The translations under genes were made by a program, and so were the position numbers. A stretch of 64,000 bases of DNA, taken from assembly GCA_963969495.1 (NCBI GenBank), contig OZ018318.1, forward strand, positions 174,952,294 through 175,016,293. Direction: 5' to 3'. Below the pieces are notes generated by a model. That model had not been told where the DNA came from. It saw only the letters and a program-made list of their open reading frames with translations, and made no database searches. Below are positions 1 through 9,321 of this stretch, piece after piece. This stretch comes from Ceratothoa steindachneri (lineage: Eukaryota > Arthropoda > Malacostraca > Isopoda > Cymothoidae). How positions within the stretch are numbered: position 1 is the stretch's first letter; each line of letters begins with the position of its first letter.

Positions 1-540
1 TGTATATATCTTACTATTTTTTTGGCAGGGGAGGGAGAATCACAAGTAGACGCTCGAGGGGCAAAACTCATTTGGGGCTGAGACTGTGCGCTTCTTTTGA
101 ACGGGTCCTTTGATCCTGACGCCTTCGTTCCAAATAAGATTCCACAAACGTCTTAAAAGACGCCCCCAGATACCTTCTGTATTTTCCGGGCTTAGCTCAC
201 TCGGAAGCAACGTAAAGATAGCTCACCACCACGAGCTGGGGTCTTCTAAGAGGGGTGGAGTACGTCTTTGGTACTCTTCCTTGGGCGGATTCTGAGGGAA
301 TACTTCATTGTTTAATTTCTAACGGGGAATATATTGTCGTTCGCAGGGAAAACCTATATTTGGTAACGGAGGCAATTAAGTCCTGCCTTGCCGATTCGGC
401 GTTTATAGCTCGGAGGCGGGGTTTTGATGGTCTAACTGATCCTAAGAAGTTCTCGGCTAATCTCGCCAGAAGTTCGCCGACGGGAGTAGGGCATTGCTCT
501 TAAGGATAACTCTAGTTTCACACGACTCCTGTCTTTCGTC
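1..540. other. GC-richer unidentified segment
   Basis: This segment is clearly richer in G+C than the AT-rich DNA that follows. An 82-codon open frame (255-503, opening at GTG) and a 61-codon one (110-295) lie here, but neither shows a motif I recognise. It stops near where the tandem array begins. It could be the edge of an LTR or another repeat cut by the window start. No function is assigned. Confidence 0.3.
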
Positions 541-593
541 GACAACATAATATTTCGAATAGCAACGTAGATATAAAGATGCAATTCTTTTTT

Positions 594-1347
594 AAAAACG
601 GTCTTCTGTTCAAAAGGTCGCTTACTCTAACTTATTCTGATTTATAACCTAAAAACCTTCAAAAATTTCAATATTTATCGGACTAACCTTGAGAGTACCT
701 TGGAAAGTCTATCATTCGAGTGAAAATGAAAAACAACATAAGGGTCGGAAATTTCGATAGAATCGGCAGAATAGTTATGATGTTATATCTATCCAAAGTA
801 ATTACATGGCTAACCTCGGGTGGACTTTGGAAATTACATCATTCGAAAGATAATGTAAAACAGCAGAAAGCTTTCCAATATTGTTATAATTAGCCGAATA
901 GTTGCAATATTATAAAAAAAACTAAAAAAACGAAACAGGGACCGACCGATCTTCATAATGAGATGTAGTGTCGACCGCCACTAGACTCGCATGTGACTAA
1001 ACAAGGCTTCCTGACCAAAAAGACGAGTATTCTCGCTTATTCTAATTTATGGCCTTAATACATTCAATACTTTAAATATTTCCCTGACTAACCTTGGGAG
1101 GAACTCGGCAATTCTTTCATTCCATAGAAAATGTAAAGGAACATAAGGATTTCAGAGTTCGTTAGAATTCGCCAAAGAGTTAGGATTTTATTGTTAAAAC
1201 AAAATAATTTCCGGGCTAAAATTGGGATGACTTTGCAATTATATCATTAGAAAGAGAATGTGAACATCATTATGGGACTACCTTCTCTGCTGATGACTTA
1301 GGGCCTATAGCATTTTTCTCTAGAAACAAGGGTTTGTATTCCGTCAG

Positions 1348-1402
<55 letters not shown>

Positions 1403-1545
1403 TAAAAATAAGGCTTTGAAATTTCTTTAGAATTGGCCGAATAGGTACAATTTTCATTACAGAAAACACAAAAACAAAACTGAGGCTGACTAAAAAAATA
1501 GTAAAATATAGAGTCCCCCACGACTAGACTCACACGCGACTAAAA
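594..1545 (+). repeat. Direct tandem array, ~120-bp units in ~460-510-bp higher-order units
   Basis: Two higher-order units (about 594-1010 and 1010-1545) share the same order of blocks: a start like cgcttattctaattta, then subunits containing gactaaccttgggagg, an attctatcattcgaaag-like block, an aacataaggg block and an ggccgaatagtta block, closing with actagactcacacgcgact. The subunits diverge by perhaps 15-30%. The same subunit returns in reverse complement at 1960-2320, so the whole locus is an inverted arrangement around 1546-1959. I know no named family for it. Confidence 0.7.
1346..1402. repeat. (TAA)n microsatellite
   Basis: An uninterrupted ATA/TAA trinucleotide run lies inside the second higher-order unit of the tandem array and has expanded it relative to the first unit. 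Confidence 0.95.
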
Positions 1546-1843
1546 ATGGCGAACGAATCCATTTGGTATATATATAAAAGGAGAAAAGAGGTTTACCTAA
1601 GGAAAAGGAAGTAGGTTTTCTTTCAGCTTCATTTTTGTTAACTCAACATCGAGCGAATAAAATATTCAGGAGGGAAGAAATCCTGGAAAATGCCAAGAAG
1701 CTTAGCACTTTTACATAATTTATTTGATTGGTGTGACGCGGCCAAAATATTGAAGGTTTGGAACCACCAGGCTTTGTTTATAGCTGGCCATTTTATTTAA
1801 AAAAAAATGTCCCAATGCTGCCTTTTCACATGCTGATTTAGAA

Positions 1844-1924
1844 GAACGAAATTTATCTTTTGGTCGCGGGCAACTCTATATCGCACTATCTAGGTCGGTC
1901 TTTCGGTATCCATTTTGCTTGGAG
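1844..1924 (+). pseudogene. PIF1/Helitron-type helicase C-terminal remnant
   Basis: One frame of about 27 codons reads ERNLSFGRGQLYIALSR and continues for about eight residues. It matches the GQLYVALSR signature near the C-terminus of PIF1-superfamily helicases, which are carried by Helitron transposons. Nothing convincing precedes it; upstream sequence holds stops and an A9 run. It sits in the centre of the inverted tandem array (594-1545 and 1960-2320), so the array may flank, or derive from, a decayed Helitron. A host PIF1 pseudogene fragment is the alternative. The call rests on one short motif. Confidence 0.5.
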
Positions 1925-1959
1925 GGAGGGGGTAAGAACATTGTAACTATTGGGTCATT

Positions 1960-2320
1960 CTTACGAAATTTAAGGAAACCTTTGTGTTGCTTTACATTCC
2001 TTTTCAAATTCTATAATCGCCAAGGTCCTTCCAAGTTTAGCCCGGGAATTATTTTATTTTGGAAATAACATCATAACAATCGGCCGATTTTAATGAAATT
2101 TTAAACCATTCTGTTGAATTCCATTTTCTTTTGAATGATATAACTGACTGAGTCCTTCCAAGGTTAGCAATGGAATTATTTTCCTATAACATCATAACTA
2201 TTCGGCCAATTCTTACGAATTTGAAACTCTTATGTTGTTTTATATTCCCTTTCGAATGATAGAATTGCCAAGGTCCTTCCATGGTTAGTCCGGAAATTAT
2301 TGAATGTTTTGAAGGTGGTA
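1960..2320 (-). repeat. Inverted copies of the ~120-bp unit
   Basis: Three units in reverse complement to those at 594-1545. Key blocks on the plus strand are ccaaggtccttccaagttta, ccttccaaggttagcaatgg and ccaaggtccttccatggtta, each followed or preceded by aacatcataac and cggcc blocks. Together with the direct array this gives a long inverted repeat with about 400 bp between the arms. Confidence 0.7.
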
Positions 2321-3399
2321 ATCTCATAAATCAGATAATGTGAGAGCACCTTGTTTTATAAATGGACGGTTAAAAGGTTATTGTTTATTTGGGTTAGGTG
2401 ATGTTAACATGTGTTCACATATATGACATGCCAGATTAAGTACGCGATGCGACTAAATATTCCTGGTCAGTCTGCGGAGTAGCAGTGCTGGCAATAGAAT
2501 ACAAAAATTACTTGCGTGAGTTGTGGGTTGACGATATTTTAAGTAAGACTTCTCATTTTGGCGCAATCAGTTAAACGGTTGAGATCGATGAAACGATGTA
2601 TTCCTCAGAGAATTTAAAACAGCGGGAGAGTTATATCACAACATTGAATATTAGTGGGTAGGTGCCGTGAAACGCGTGAGGTCTTTGTCTACGCTGTTCA
2701 ATCACAATATCAGACATTAGAATAATGTATTGACGCTTACATGCAACCCTAAGCCATGTGGAAGTCGTAACCTAAAAAGGGATATTCCAGGGTACAATTT
2801 CAAACACATAACCGTCAATCACAGTGTCGAGATCGTTTCAGCGGAACGAACCCACATTCTGCAAATCGAAAGCTCAGGGAATTTGCAGAAACACTCTTAA
2901 GCTCACGTCATTGTGGAACTTAGCAGTGGATAGTGGATTCGTATTTGTATGATTTTTCTAGCGTAGCAGATAAGAAAATAATACGAGCCTATTCAGGAAG
3001 TATTACCATGTATTTTGGAATTTAAACGTTCATTTAATTTCTAACCGTCCATTTCTCCTAACATAAATTTATCTTTGAAATCAGCGTGTAAGGCTGCATC
3101 ATTGGCAAAATTCATAAAAAATCAGACGCTGTCCAACGAACGCTGAAGGTTAAAGCTCACGTATCAAATTTAAGTGGTAAGTAACGGAGCGCAAATCTGA
3201 AGAAAGAAATCGAATGAATCTGTACCTCATGTCAATACAATCTGAATCTGGTAAACATTGCGCACCGTTTCAGTTGTCAAATTTTTAAACTCACTCAAAT
3301 TGTAAATTATCAGCATTAGTACAATTTCAAACAATCAGAGATTTAGATTGAGAGGAAAATCATATATCTTTTAAAAACTACTGTAATCCATCAATCTTA
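2321..3399. other. Intergenic, no gene seen
   Basis: No open frame or element motif. The only structure noticed is a 13-base inverted pair, aaatggacggtta near 2359 and its complement taaccgtccattt near 3042, about 690 bp apart. Confidence 0.5.
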
Positions 3400-3403
3400 T
3401 TAA

Positions 3404-3424
3404 CCCTTTAGTGTCCAACGTTCC
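3404..3424 (+). repeat. piggyBac left terminal repeat
   Basis: The left end begins CCCTTTAGTGTCCAACG directly after TTAA. Sixteen bases, TAGTGTCCAACGTTCC at 3409-3424, recur inverted and perfectly at 3769-3784, a terminal/internal repeat layout usual for piggyBac ends. Confidence 0.85.
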
Positions 3425-4370
3425 GACTTTGGGAACAAAAGTTCTAAATGATTTTTAAGTGCAATGTTCAGCTTAATTCAGTAATTGAGCATCCCAAAAT
3501 GTAAAACTGTTTTATTCTAAATTTTGTTATATATTTGTATTTAATAAAATTTTAGTAACCATATTATGGGTTATCAGGTATATAAAAAAATTATAATTAT
3601 CACTTAATATTATAAATGTAATAAAAAACTGTGAAAATTCTGAATACCTTTCTATTATTTCATATTATAACTTAGAATATGATTTAAAAAAATAATTATT
3701 AACAATTCTAAGATCTACGGTTAATCTCGTATAGAAAAAAATAGGTCTCAATATAATGTCCCAAAATGGGAACGTTGGACACTACTGGAACCATTTTTCC
3801 TTATATTTCGATTACGGTGCACAGATTATGACACGTCCAAATATGTATCTTGGCACAATCCACAGGTTTGATGTGATCTTAGTCATTTGAAATTCAGAAT
3901 ACCTTGAGTGAACACGTTTAGTGCGCTTTCTCTTCAGGGATTCTACATCATTTTATGGGTAAGTAACCTGCTTCATTTGGTTAGTTTTACTCCATTTACA
4001 TTGTGTTTATAGGCAGAATTGATTTTTATTATATAAATATTCAACTAGTGTAACAAAACAACAAGTTTAACAAAACTACTAATATATTAATGCAGTAAAT
4101 TAATGCTTGTCCGGATGCATGCTTGCCTGTGGCTACGTGTCTATACGCTTGTGTTTATACACATATATCTACACACACATATGAGTATGTGCATATATAA
4201 AAGTGACGATCCCGTGCACAACATCTAAATATTCACTAGAGTACATAATTATCTCTAACTTCAATTCACCTTCTGTGAATGCAGCCCTAAAATGCTTACC
4301 CAATGCTTACCAATTGAGCTATGTATTTTACAGAATGAGGAGAGGGACTCCACTATTTCTATTCCTGGAG

Positions 4371-5985
4371 ATGGCAAGTGAAGGAGGGGAGGAAAGGACT
4401 AACGCTGATATTGTGATTATTCCACCTGAATCTGGCAATTAGGCAATTGGTAGCGATAAAGAAGTGATCACGATTATCTGATTCAGCAAAGCTTTCCTGA
4501 AAAAGTAGTTCGAGAGTTGGAATTTCATGCATGTAGTGATGGAGATTCAGATGTGGAAGGTGGGTTGCCTGTTGCGGCAATTAGGTGGAGAAGAAGTGAT
4601 AAGGTTACTCTAAATCATCATAGTGCATCTCAAAAGGTTGACGAAATCAATCTTGGGAAAAATGTGTTTTCCATATTTTCTATATTTTTTTCGATGAGAA
4701 GATAAGTTTCATTACTGAACAGACAAATTTATATGCAAGATGGGATAAGAATAGTCCAGCTTTTAAAGTAAGTGATGTAGAACATATAAATTTTCGAGGT
4801 TGGTTCTTTTGAGTGGTTATCATTCTTTACATTTTGAAAATTCATATTGGTCTACTAGTGAAGATATGGAAGCTCCAAAATATTCAAAAACACTGAGCAG
4901 GGATAGATTCATAACAATAAAAATGTATATATACATCGCCTATAACAACAAATTATCTGAGTCAAAGCTATCTCAAGTGCAGCCACGATTAGATGTGCTT
5001 GGCACAAATTGTCAGCAATTTGGGGTATTTCACGAATTTTTGAGTATTGATGAGTCGATGATTCCTTACAAGGGATTACATAGTGCCGAACAATTAATAG
5101 AGGATAAACCCGTTCGCTTTGGCTTCAAAATGTGGATGATGAGTGGCTCTAATGGCTATCCATAAATTTCTCTATTTAATGCGGCAAAGAACGAAGTGCT
5201 TCATTAACTTTAGTGTATCAGCTAGTGGATCTATTGTTGGAAAATGTTCAAAACTATTCCAAGCATGTAATCATTTTGTAAATTTTTTAAAACCCACAAA
5301 CTCATAAATAACCTAACTCAGAAAGTAATACGTGCTTGCGGGACAGTTCGAGAAAACAGGGTAGGGCATTGTCCCCTTCTGAGCAACGAGGAAATGAAAA
5401 AGAGAGAGAGAGGATTTTAGAATTTCAAATTTGATGAAGCAGTTATTTGCATCAAAAGAAACGATAGTTCAGTTGTTAATGTTTCAAGCAACTATTACAC
5501 CATAACTCATTTTCAAAAAGAAGATAGAATAGTGAAACAGAAAAAGAAAAAGCTGTTATACAACCCCATTTAATTAGTATGTACAATAGAAGAATGGGTG
5601 GGGTAGTCGTATTTGATAGTTCATTATCTTCTTACCAAACACGGTTATGTTCTAGAAAATAGTGGTGGAATTTGTTTTTACACATTATGAATATGTTTGT
5701 GATAGCAGCATACAAATTTTACCAGCATGTAAATACTTCCAACATTATGTCTCACCTACATTTCAGACAACAAATAGTGAAAACACTCCTAAAAATGGAA
5801 AAAGAACGAAAACGTCGCGGTGAGCCAACGCTCCGTCATGCATATGCTCAAGTTTGATGGCATCAATCACATTCTGGTACCAGCTTTGCAAGGTAGATAT
5901 ATAGTGTGTTCAAAGAACACAAGGTTGCAGTAAATAAATATCAAATTGGATTTGATATGCACAGCTCATTTTTTTATGAAGGACC
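4371..5985 (+). pseudogene. piggyBac transposase, degenerate
   Basis: This encoded the cut-and-paste transposase of the surrounding element (DDD nuclease of the DDE_Tnp_1_7 family). Recognisable in order: an acidic N-terminus at 4371-4442; a block at 4800-5165 with GYHSL, YWSTSEDM, then LSIDESMIPYKG, which holds the first catalytic Asp, and FGFKMWMMSGSNGYP; a diverged segment around 5430-5560; MGG followed by VVVFD at 5593-5616, where the family has GGVD, so the third catalytic Asp is replaced by Val; RKWWWN with a hydrophobic helix at 5657-5720; and remnants of the C-terminal Cys-rich region at 5880-5985. At least five frameshifts or stops separate the blocks, so it cannot be functional. The start is uncertain: the ATG at 4371 follows an acceptor-like ttttacag at about 4327-4334, leaving a possible 5' intron. 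Confidence 0.85.
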
Positions 5986-6156
5986 TGTAACTAAATTCAT
6001 CATTATAACTTTAGTATAAAAGGAAAAGTAATGTTTTCGTTTATTAATAATTATGAATTCATTTGTAAATCTACATAAAGTATATGGTTTCATAGAAATA
6101 AATTATACCTAAAAAATTTATTTAGTCTTCACCAAAGTTGCACGATATAGTTTACT

Positions 6157-6160
<4 letters not shown>

Positions 6161-6231
<71 letters not shown>
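6161..6231. repeat. (TA)n tract
   Basis: About 35 TA units inside the piggyBac element, directly left of the long palindrome. Confidence 0.95.
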
Positions 6232-6235
<4 letters not shown>

Positions 6236-6261
6236 AAATTAATGCAATATCGCAAGAAAAG

Positions 6262-6833
6262 ATGAGAAATTAAACCACATTTTCCAGAGAAAATCTAATT
6301 CAGAACAGTTTCAGTGTATCTCACACCCTTTTTCAACTGACACTGGGCAGAAAATATAAGAGAAGTGCATATAAGCATAACACAAGATCCCCTCTTTGTT
6401 CCCCCAATCCCCTACTTGTGGCTAATCGAGGGGGGGGTTAGGCTTAAACATATTTAAGGGCTGACATTTAACTATTTTGTTTATATGCTTTCTTATTACA
6501 GGATTAAAAGAAAATTGACCCTCAGATAGAATCGAGCTTGATATCGTCAGTTCCTAATTTAAATCTATCTGAGGGTCAATTTTCTTTTAATCCGGTACTA
6601 AGAAAGCAAATAAACTAAATAGTTAAATGTCAGCCCTTCAATATGTTTAGGACTAACCCCCCCACCGATTAGCCACAAGTAGGGGATTAGGGGGAAAAAA
6701 GAGGGGATCTTGTGTTATGCTTATATGCACTTCTCTTATATTTTCTGCCCAGTGTCAGTTGAAAAAGGGTGTGAGATACACTGAAACTGTTCTGAATTAA
6801 ATTTTCTTCGGAGAATGTGGTTTAATTCCTCAT
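6262..6833. repeat. Long near-perfect palindrome (hairpin/MITE-like)
   Basis: The left arm 6262-6530 and right arm 6564-6833 are reverse complements with only scattered mismatches, around a 33-bp loop at 6531-6563. The outer ends read atgagaaattaaaccac and, inverted, atgaggaattaaaccac. The inner arm ends read gaccctcagataga and tctatctgagggtc. TA tracts lie on both sides (to 6231; from 6833), as expected for an element that targets TA, but about 30 bp of unmatched sequence lies between the left TA tract and the arm. No protein is coded. It probably inserted in the piggyBac 3' region and could fold as a ~270-bp hairpin in DNA or RNA. Confidence 0.9.
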
Positions 6834-7011
6834 ATATATATATATATATAGCATGGTAAACTGATTAATTAGCATTAGTATTAAATAAAAGGATTCTTTA
6901 TGTTTGTTAGTTACATATATCTACTCTATATTGAATTTATAATTTTATTATATCTATTTTTGCCAGGAAAACTAGCACAAAAAGGTCTTTTTTATTAGTA
7001 CAGATCATATG

Positions 7012-7015
<4 letters not shown>

Positions 7016-7061
<46 letters not shown>

Positions 7062-7080
7062 TATATTATACATTATATGT

Positions 7081-7156
<76 letters not shown>
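7016..7156. repeat. Interrupted (TA)n tracts
   Basis: Two (TA)n runs, 7016-7060 and about 7084-7156, are separated by a short ctatattatacattatatgt spacer, inside the piggyBac 3' part. An apparent Tyr-Ile open frame over them is a repeat artefact. Confidence 0.95.
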
Positions 7157-7159
<3 letters not shown>

Positions 7160-7385
7160 GCCACATAAACATTATAAAAATTGAAAATAGTTTTTAAATG
7201 GAATTGAATATATATACATTTTTTTAAACCTTTTTCCCCTCAATTGTATAACGCTCCCATTTTGGGAACATGTTCAAAACCTACTGTAAATATTTTTTTC
7301 AGGATAGGATACTGACGATGTAATATTAATAGTGGACACAACCAGACCTTTTAAGTCAAATTCCAATCAATTATGACTATGGGAA

Positions 7386-7406
7386 CAAACACCATTCACT
7401 TAAGGG
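7386..7406 (-). repeat. piggyBac right terminal repeat
   Basis: The right end reads cattcacttaaggg followed by TTAA. Read inward it is CCCTTAAGTG, matching the left end CCCTTTAGTG at nine of ten bases. Confidence 0.85.
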
Positions 7407-7410
7407 TTAA

Positions 7411-8108
7411 AGCTCCACTAACATTGCTCAAACATAATTTCGATGACGCCTTTTGGATTCCCACTTGAGGAAGTCAAATAAAGTGGGAAAATATCTGCAG
7501 GTAACTTTAATCTAAAAGAGTGAAAAATATTTTATTAATTTCGTAGGCCCCTTCCATTTATAACTTACAGGTAATTTTCAAAAGCAAATTTATTGCACGT
7601 CGGCTCTGATCAAGCCTCTTCTACTTAGCTGCTAAGGCCGAGTGAAACCCAAATTTCTCCTCTTTCCTTCCACCAGCAAAAGTTAGTCGTTTCTACGGTG
7701 TTTAAAATTTTGTTATTATATGTCATATTATATCAAGAATTAACTTGGACTTGATTGATTGCAGAGAAAAAATAATATTAAAAAATAGGAAATTAGAAAC
7801 ATTCGAGAAGTAAATCTTATATTAAACTAATCTATATTTCATTTTCTAAATGATCTCGGTTTATTTCGATACATCCAGTGAAGATCACGCCTCCATCGCT
7901 TAGCACAGCCCTAAAAATCGAAAACGTTAATTTAAAATCTTTTTTTTGTATAGTAATTGAATTTAAAGCAGCTCTGCTAATTTAACAAAATAATGTGCGA
8001 AAATAAAACTATGGGTTTCCTTCATCCAAATAATTCACATTACATTTTTTAGTTGGCAATCCTCAACATTATTCTACCTCCTAATTCTCTTAGAGTTTAT
8101 AATACATA

Positions 8109-8112
<4 letters not shown>
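7411..8112. other. Intergenic, no gene seen
   Basis: Unique AT-rich sequence between the piggyBac element and the next (TA)n tract. No motif or open frame worth calling. Confidence 0.5.

Positions 8113-8170
<58 letters not shown>
8113..8170. repeat. (TA)n tract, left of the LTR-like block
   Basis: About 29 TA units ending exactly at the tgtcgtgtaa start of the LTR-like block. The same dinucleotide resumes at the block's other end. Confidence 0.9.
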
Positions 8171-8174
<4 letters not shown>

Positions 8175-9280
8175 GTGTAATGGCCAGACTCGCTCTCTAT
8201 ATATATACGTAGGTACTTTGGGGTTTTAGGCCGAAGTTTATTGTAGACCGTTAGTGAATGGGGAAATTGTTATGAGTCCACTGGGGATGGTTTATTATAA
8301 ACTTTGCGGGGTCCTTTTTAAAACAAGTATACTTAAGTGTAAGTTGGCCAAAGATTAACAGGTATCTGGTATGCGCTGGAGTTGAAAAGGAAAGAAAATG
8401 ACGAAAATATATCTTTACTAATAACATAATAACAAAATGATATTTATATTTACCCAAATATTGGTTTAAAGGGAATGGTTGCACAGACGTGGTTAATTGT
8501 TTAACGAGATACAGGTGGGTTAATTAGTGGATTAATTAAGTAAGATTCAGGTTGGTTATTTAAAGCGGGATTTAAAATCGGGGTGTTCGCCAAATAATGG
8601 ATATTGGGGTGAGGCATAATACAGATCAATATGCAGGCGGCAACGGTTACAATTTCTTACGTACTCGATGCAGAAAAAGTGCCAGTTGGGGTAACATCAA
8701 TGTGACGGAAAAAGTCTTGTTACCTTTTGCTTTAGATGAGAGAGCACTCGTAGAGTGTTTGGAGTTGGGAATCCGTGTCGGATATTTGCCGATTGAGTAC
8801 AGCAGAGTTCAAGGATTGATTTAGCCTTCGCCTCGAATCGAAATCGGCGTGGAGTGGGGGAGGGGTGTGCCTCCTTCAGCTCGTTCGCCGGAATAGGTAG
8901 GAAGTAAAACAGTGCTGTTTACTAAACTAAGCCAAAGGATTATATAGACGCCTGCAAGGTGGCTGTGACGGCCTTCTAGACGTGCGTGCGATCTAGGGTA
9001 AAAGTCGGCCACTCCTTCGGTGGAATGGGGAATTGTAATAACGTTGGTTGGGATGTCTAACGGACTTCGATCATTTGGACGAAAGGTAAAAATGTTTGCT
9101 AAATGGTGGCCTTGGGGGACGATGAACTCAGTCCCTTGAAAAATACAGCTGGGGCGTGAGATAGCGTCGTAGGCTGTATCATTACCCTGGTTCAGCCATG
9201 CTTTCAGAGCTCCATGCGGTGACCTCAGGACCACGTGGGAACAAAAGGGCACGTGTTCGTCCTTTGACCTCATTCTGCCT

Positions 9281-9283
<3 letters not shown>
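8171..9283. mobile_element. Solo-LTR-like block inserted in a (TA)n tract
   Basis: A GC-richer 1113-bp block begins TGTCGTGTAATGG and ends GCCTACA, so it is bounded by TGT...ACA, and it is embedded in (TA)n on both sides. The first bases resemble the end of the LTRs of the retrotransposon at 21233-29169 (tgtcgtaaaatgac), which suggests an LTR of a related family, read 5' to 3' on the minus strand. There is no second copy and no internal coding sequence, so a solo LTR formed by recombination is the simplest reading. The target duplication cannot be resolved inside TA repeats. A 150-codon open frame on the minus strand at 8821-9273 has no recognisable domain and is probably chance in GC-rich DNA. 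Confidence 0.6.

Positions 9284-9311
<28 letters not shown>
9284..9311. repeat. (TA)n tract, right of the LTR-like block
   Basis: TA units resume directly after the ACA end of the LTR-like block and are followed by a T run. Confidence 0.9.

Positions 9312-9321
<10 letters not shown>

Larger units (their letters stand above)
3404..7406 (+). mobile_element. piggyBac element with both ends and TTAA duplications
   Basis: A 4003-bp element lies between TTAA at 3400-3403 and TTAA at 7407-7410. The termini are inverted: CCCTTTAGTG on the left, and CCCTTAAGTG read inward from the right. Subterminal inverted blocks are present at both ends: gtgtccaacgttcc at 3411 recurs inverted at 3769-3784, and a related gttcccaaaatggga block lies inverted near 7250. 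Duplicated TTAA plus CCC-type ends are diagnostic of piggyBac. The transposase inside is heavily broken, and two (TA)n tracts and a long palindrome have expanded the 3' half beyond the usual 2.5-3 kb. Confidence 0.9.

Noticed and set aside
6531..6563. Loop bases resembling a cloning-vector polylinker (gcttgatatcg)
   Set aside because: Only about 12 bases match and there is no vector sequence around them; chance is adequate.
7009..7197. Tyr-Ile repeat open frame
   Set aside because: It is a (TA)n microsatellite read as protein; the same applies to 31816-32010 and 63583-63807.
8821..9273. 150-codon open frame on the minus strand
   Set aside because: It lies wholly within the GC-richer LTR-like block, has no recognisable domain, and long chance frames are expected in GC-rich repeats.
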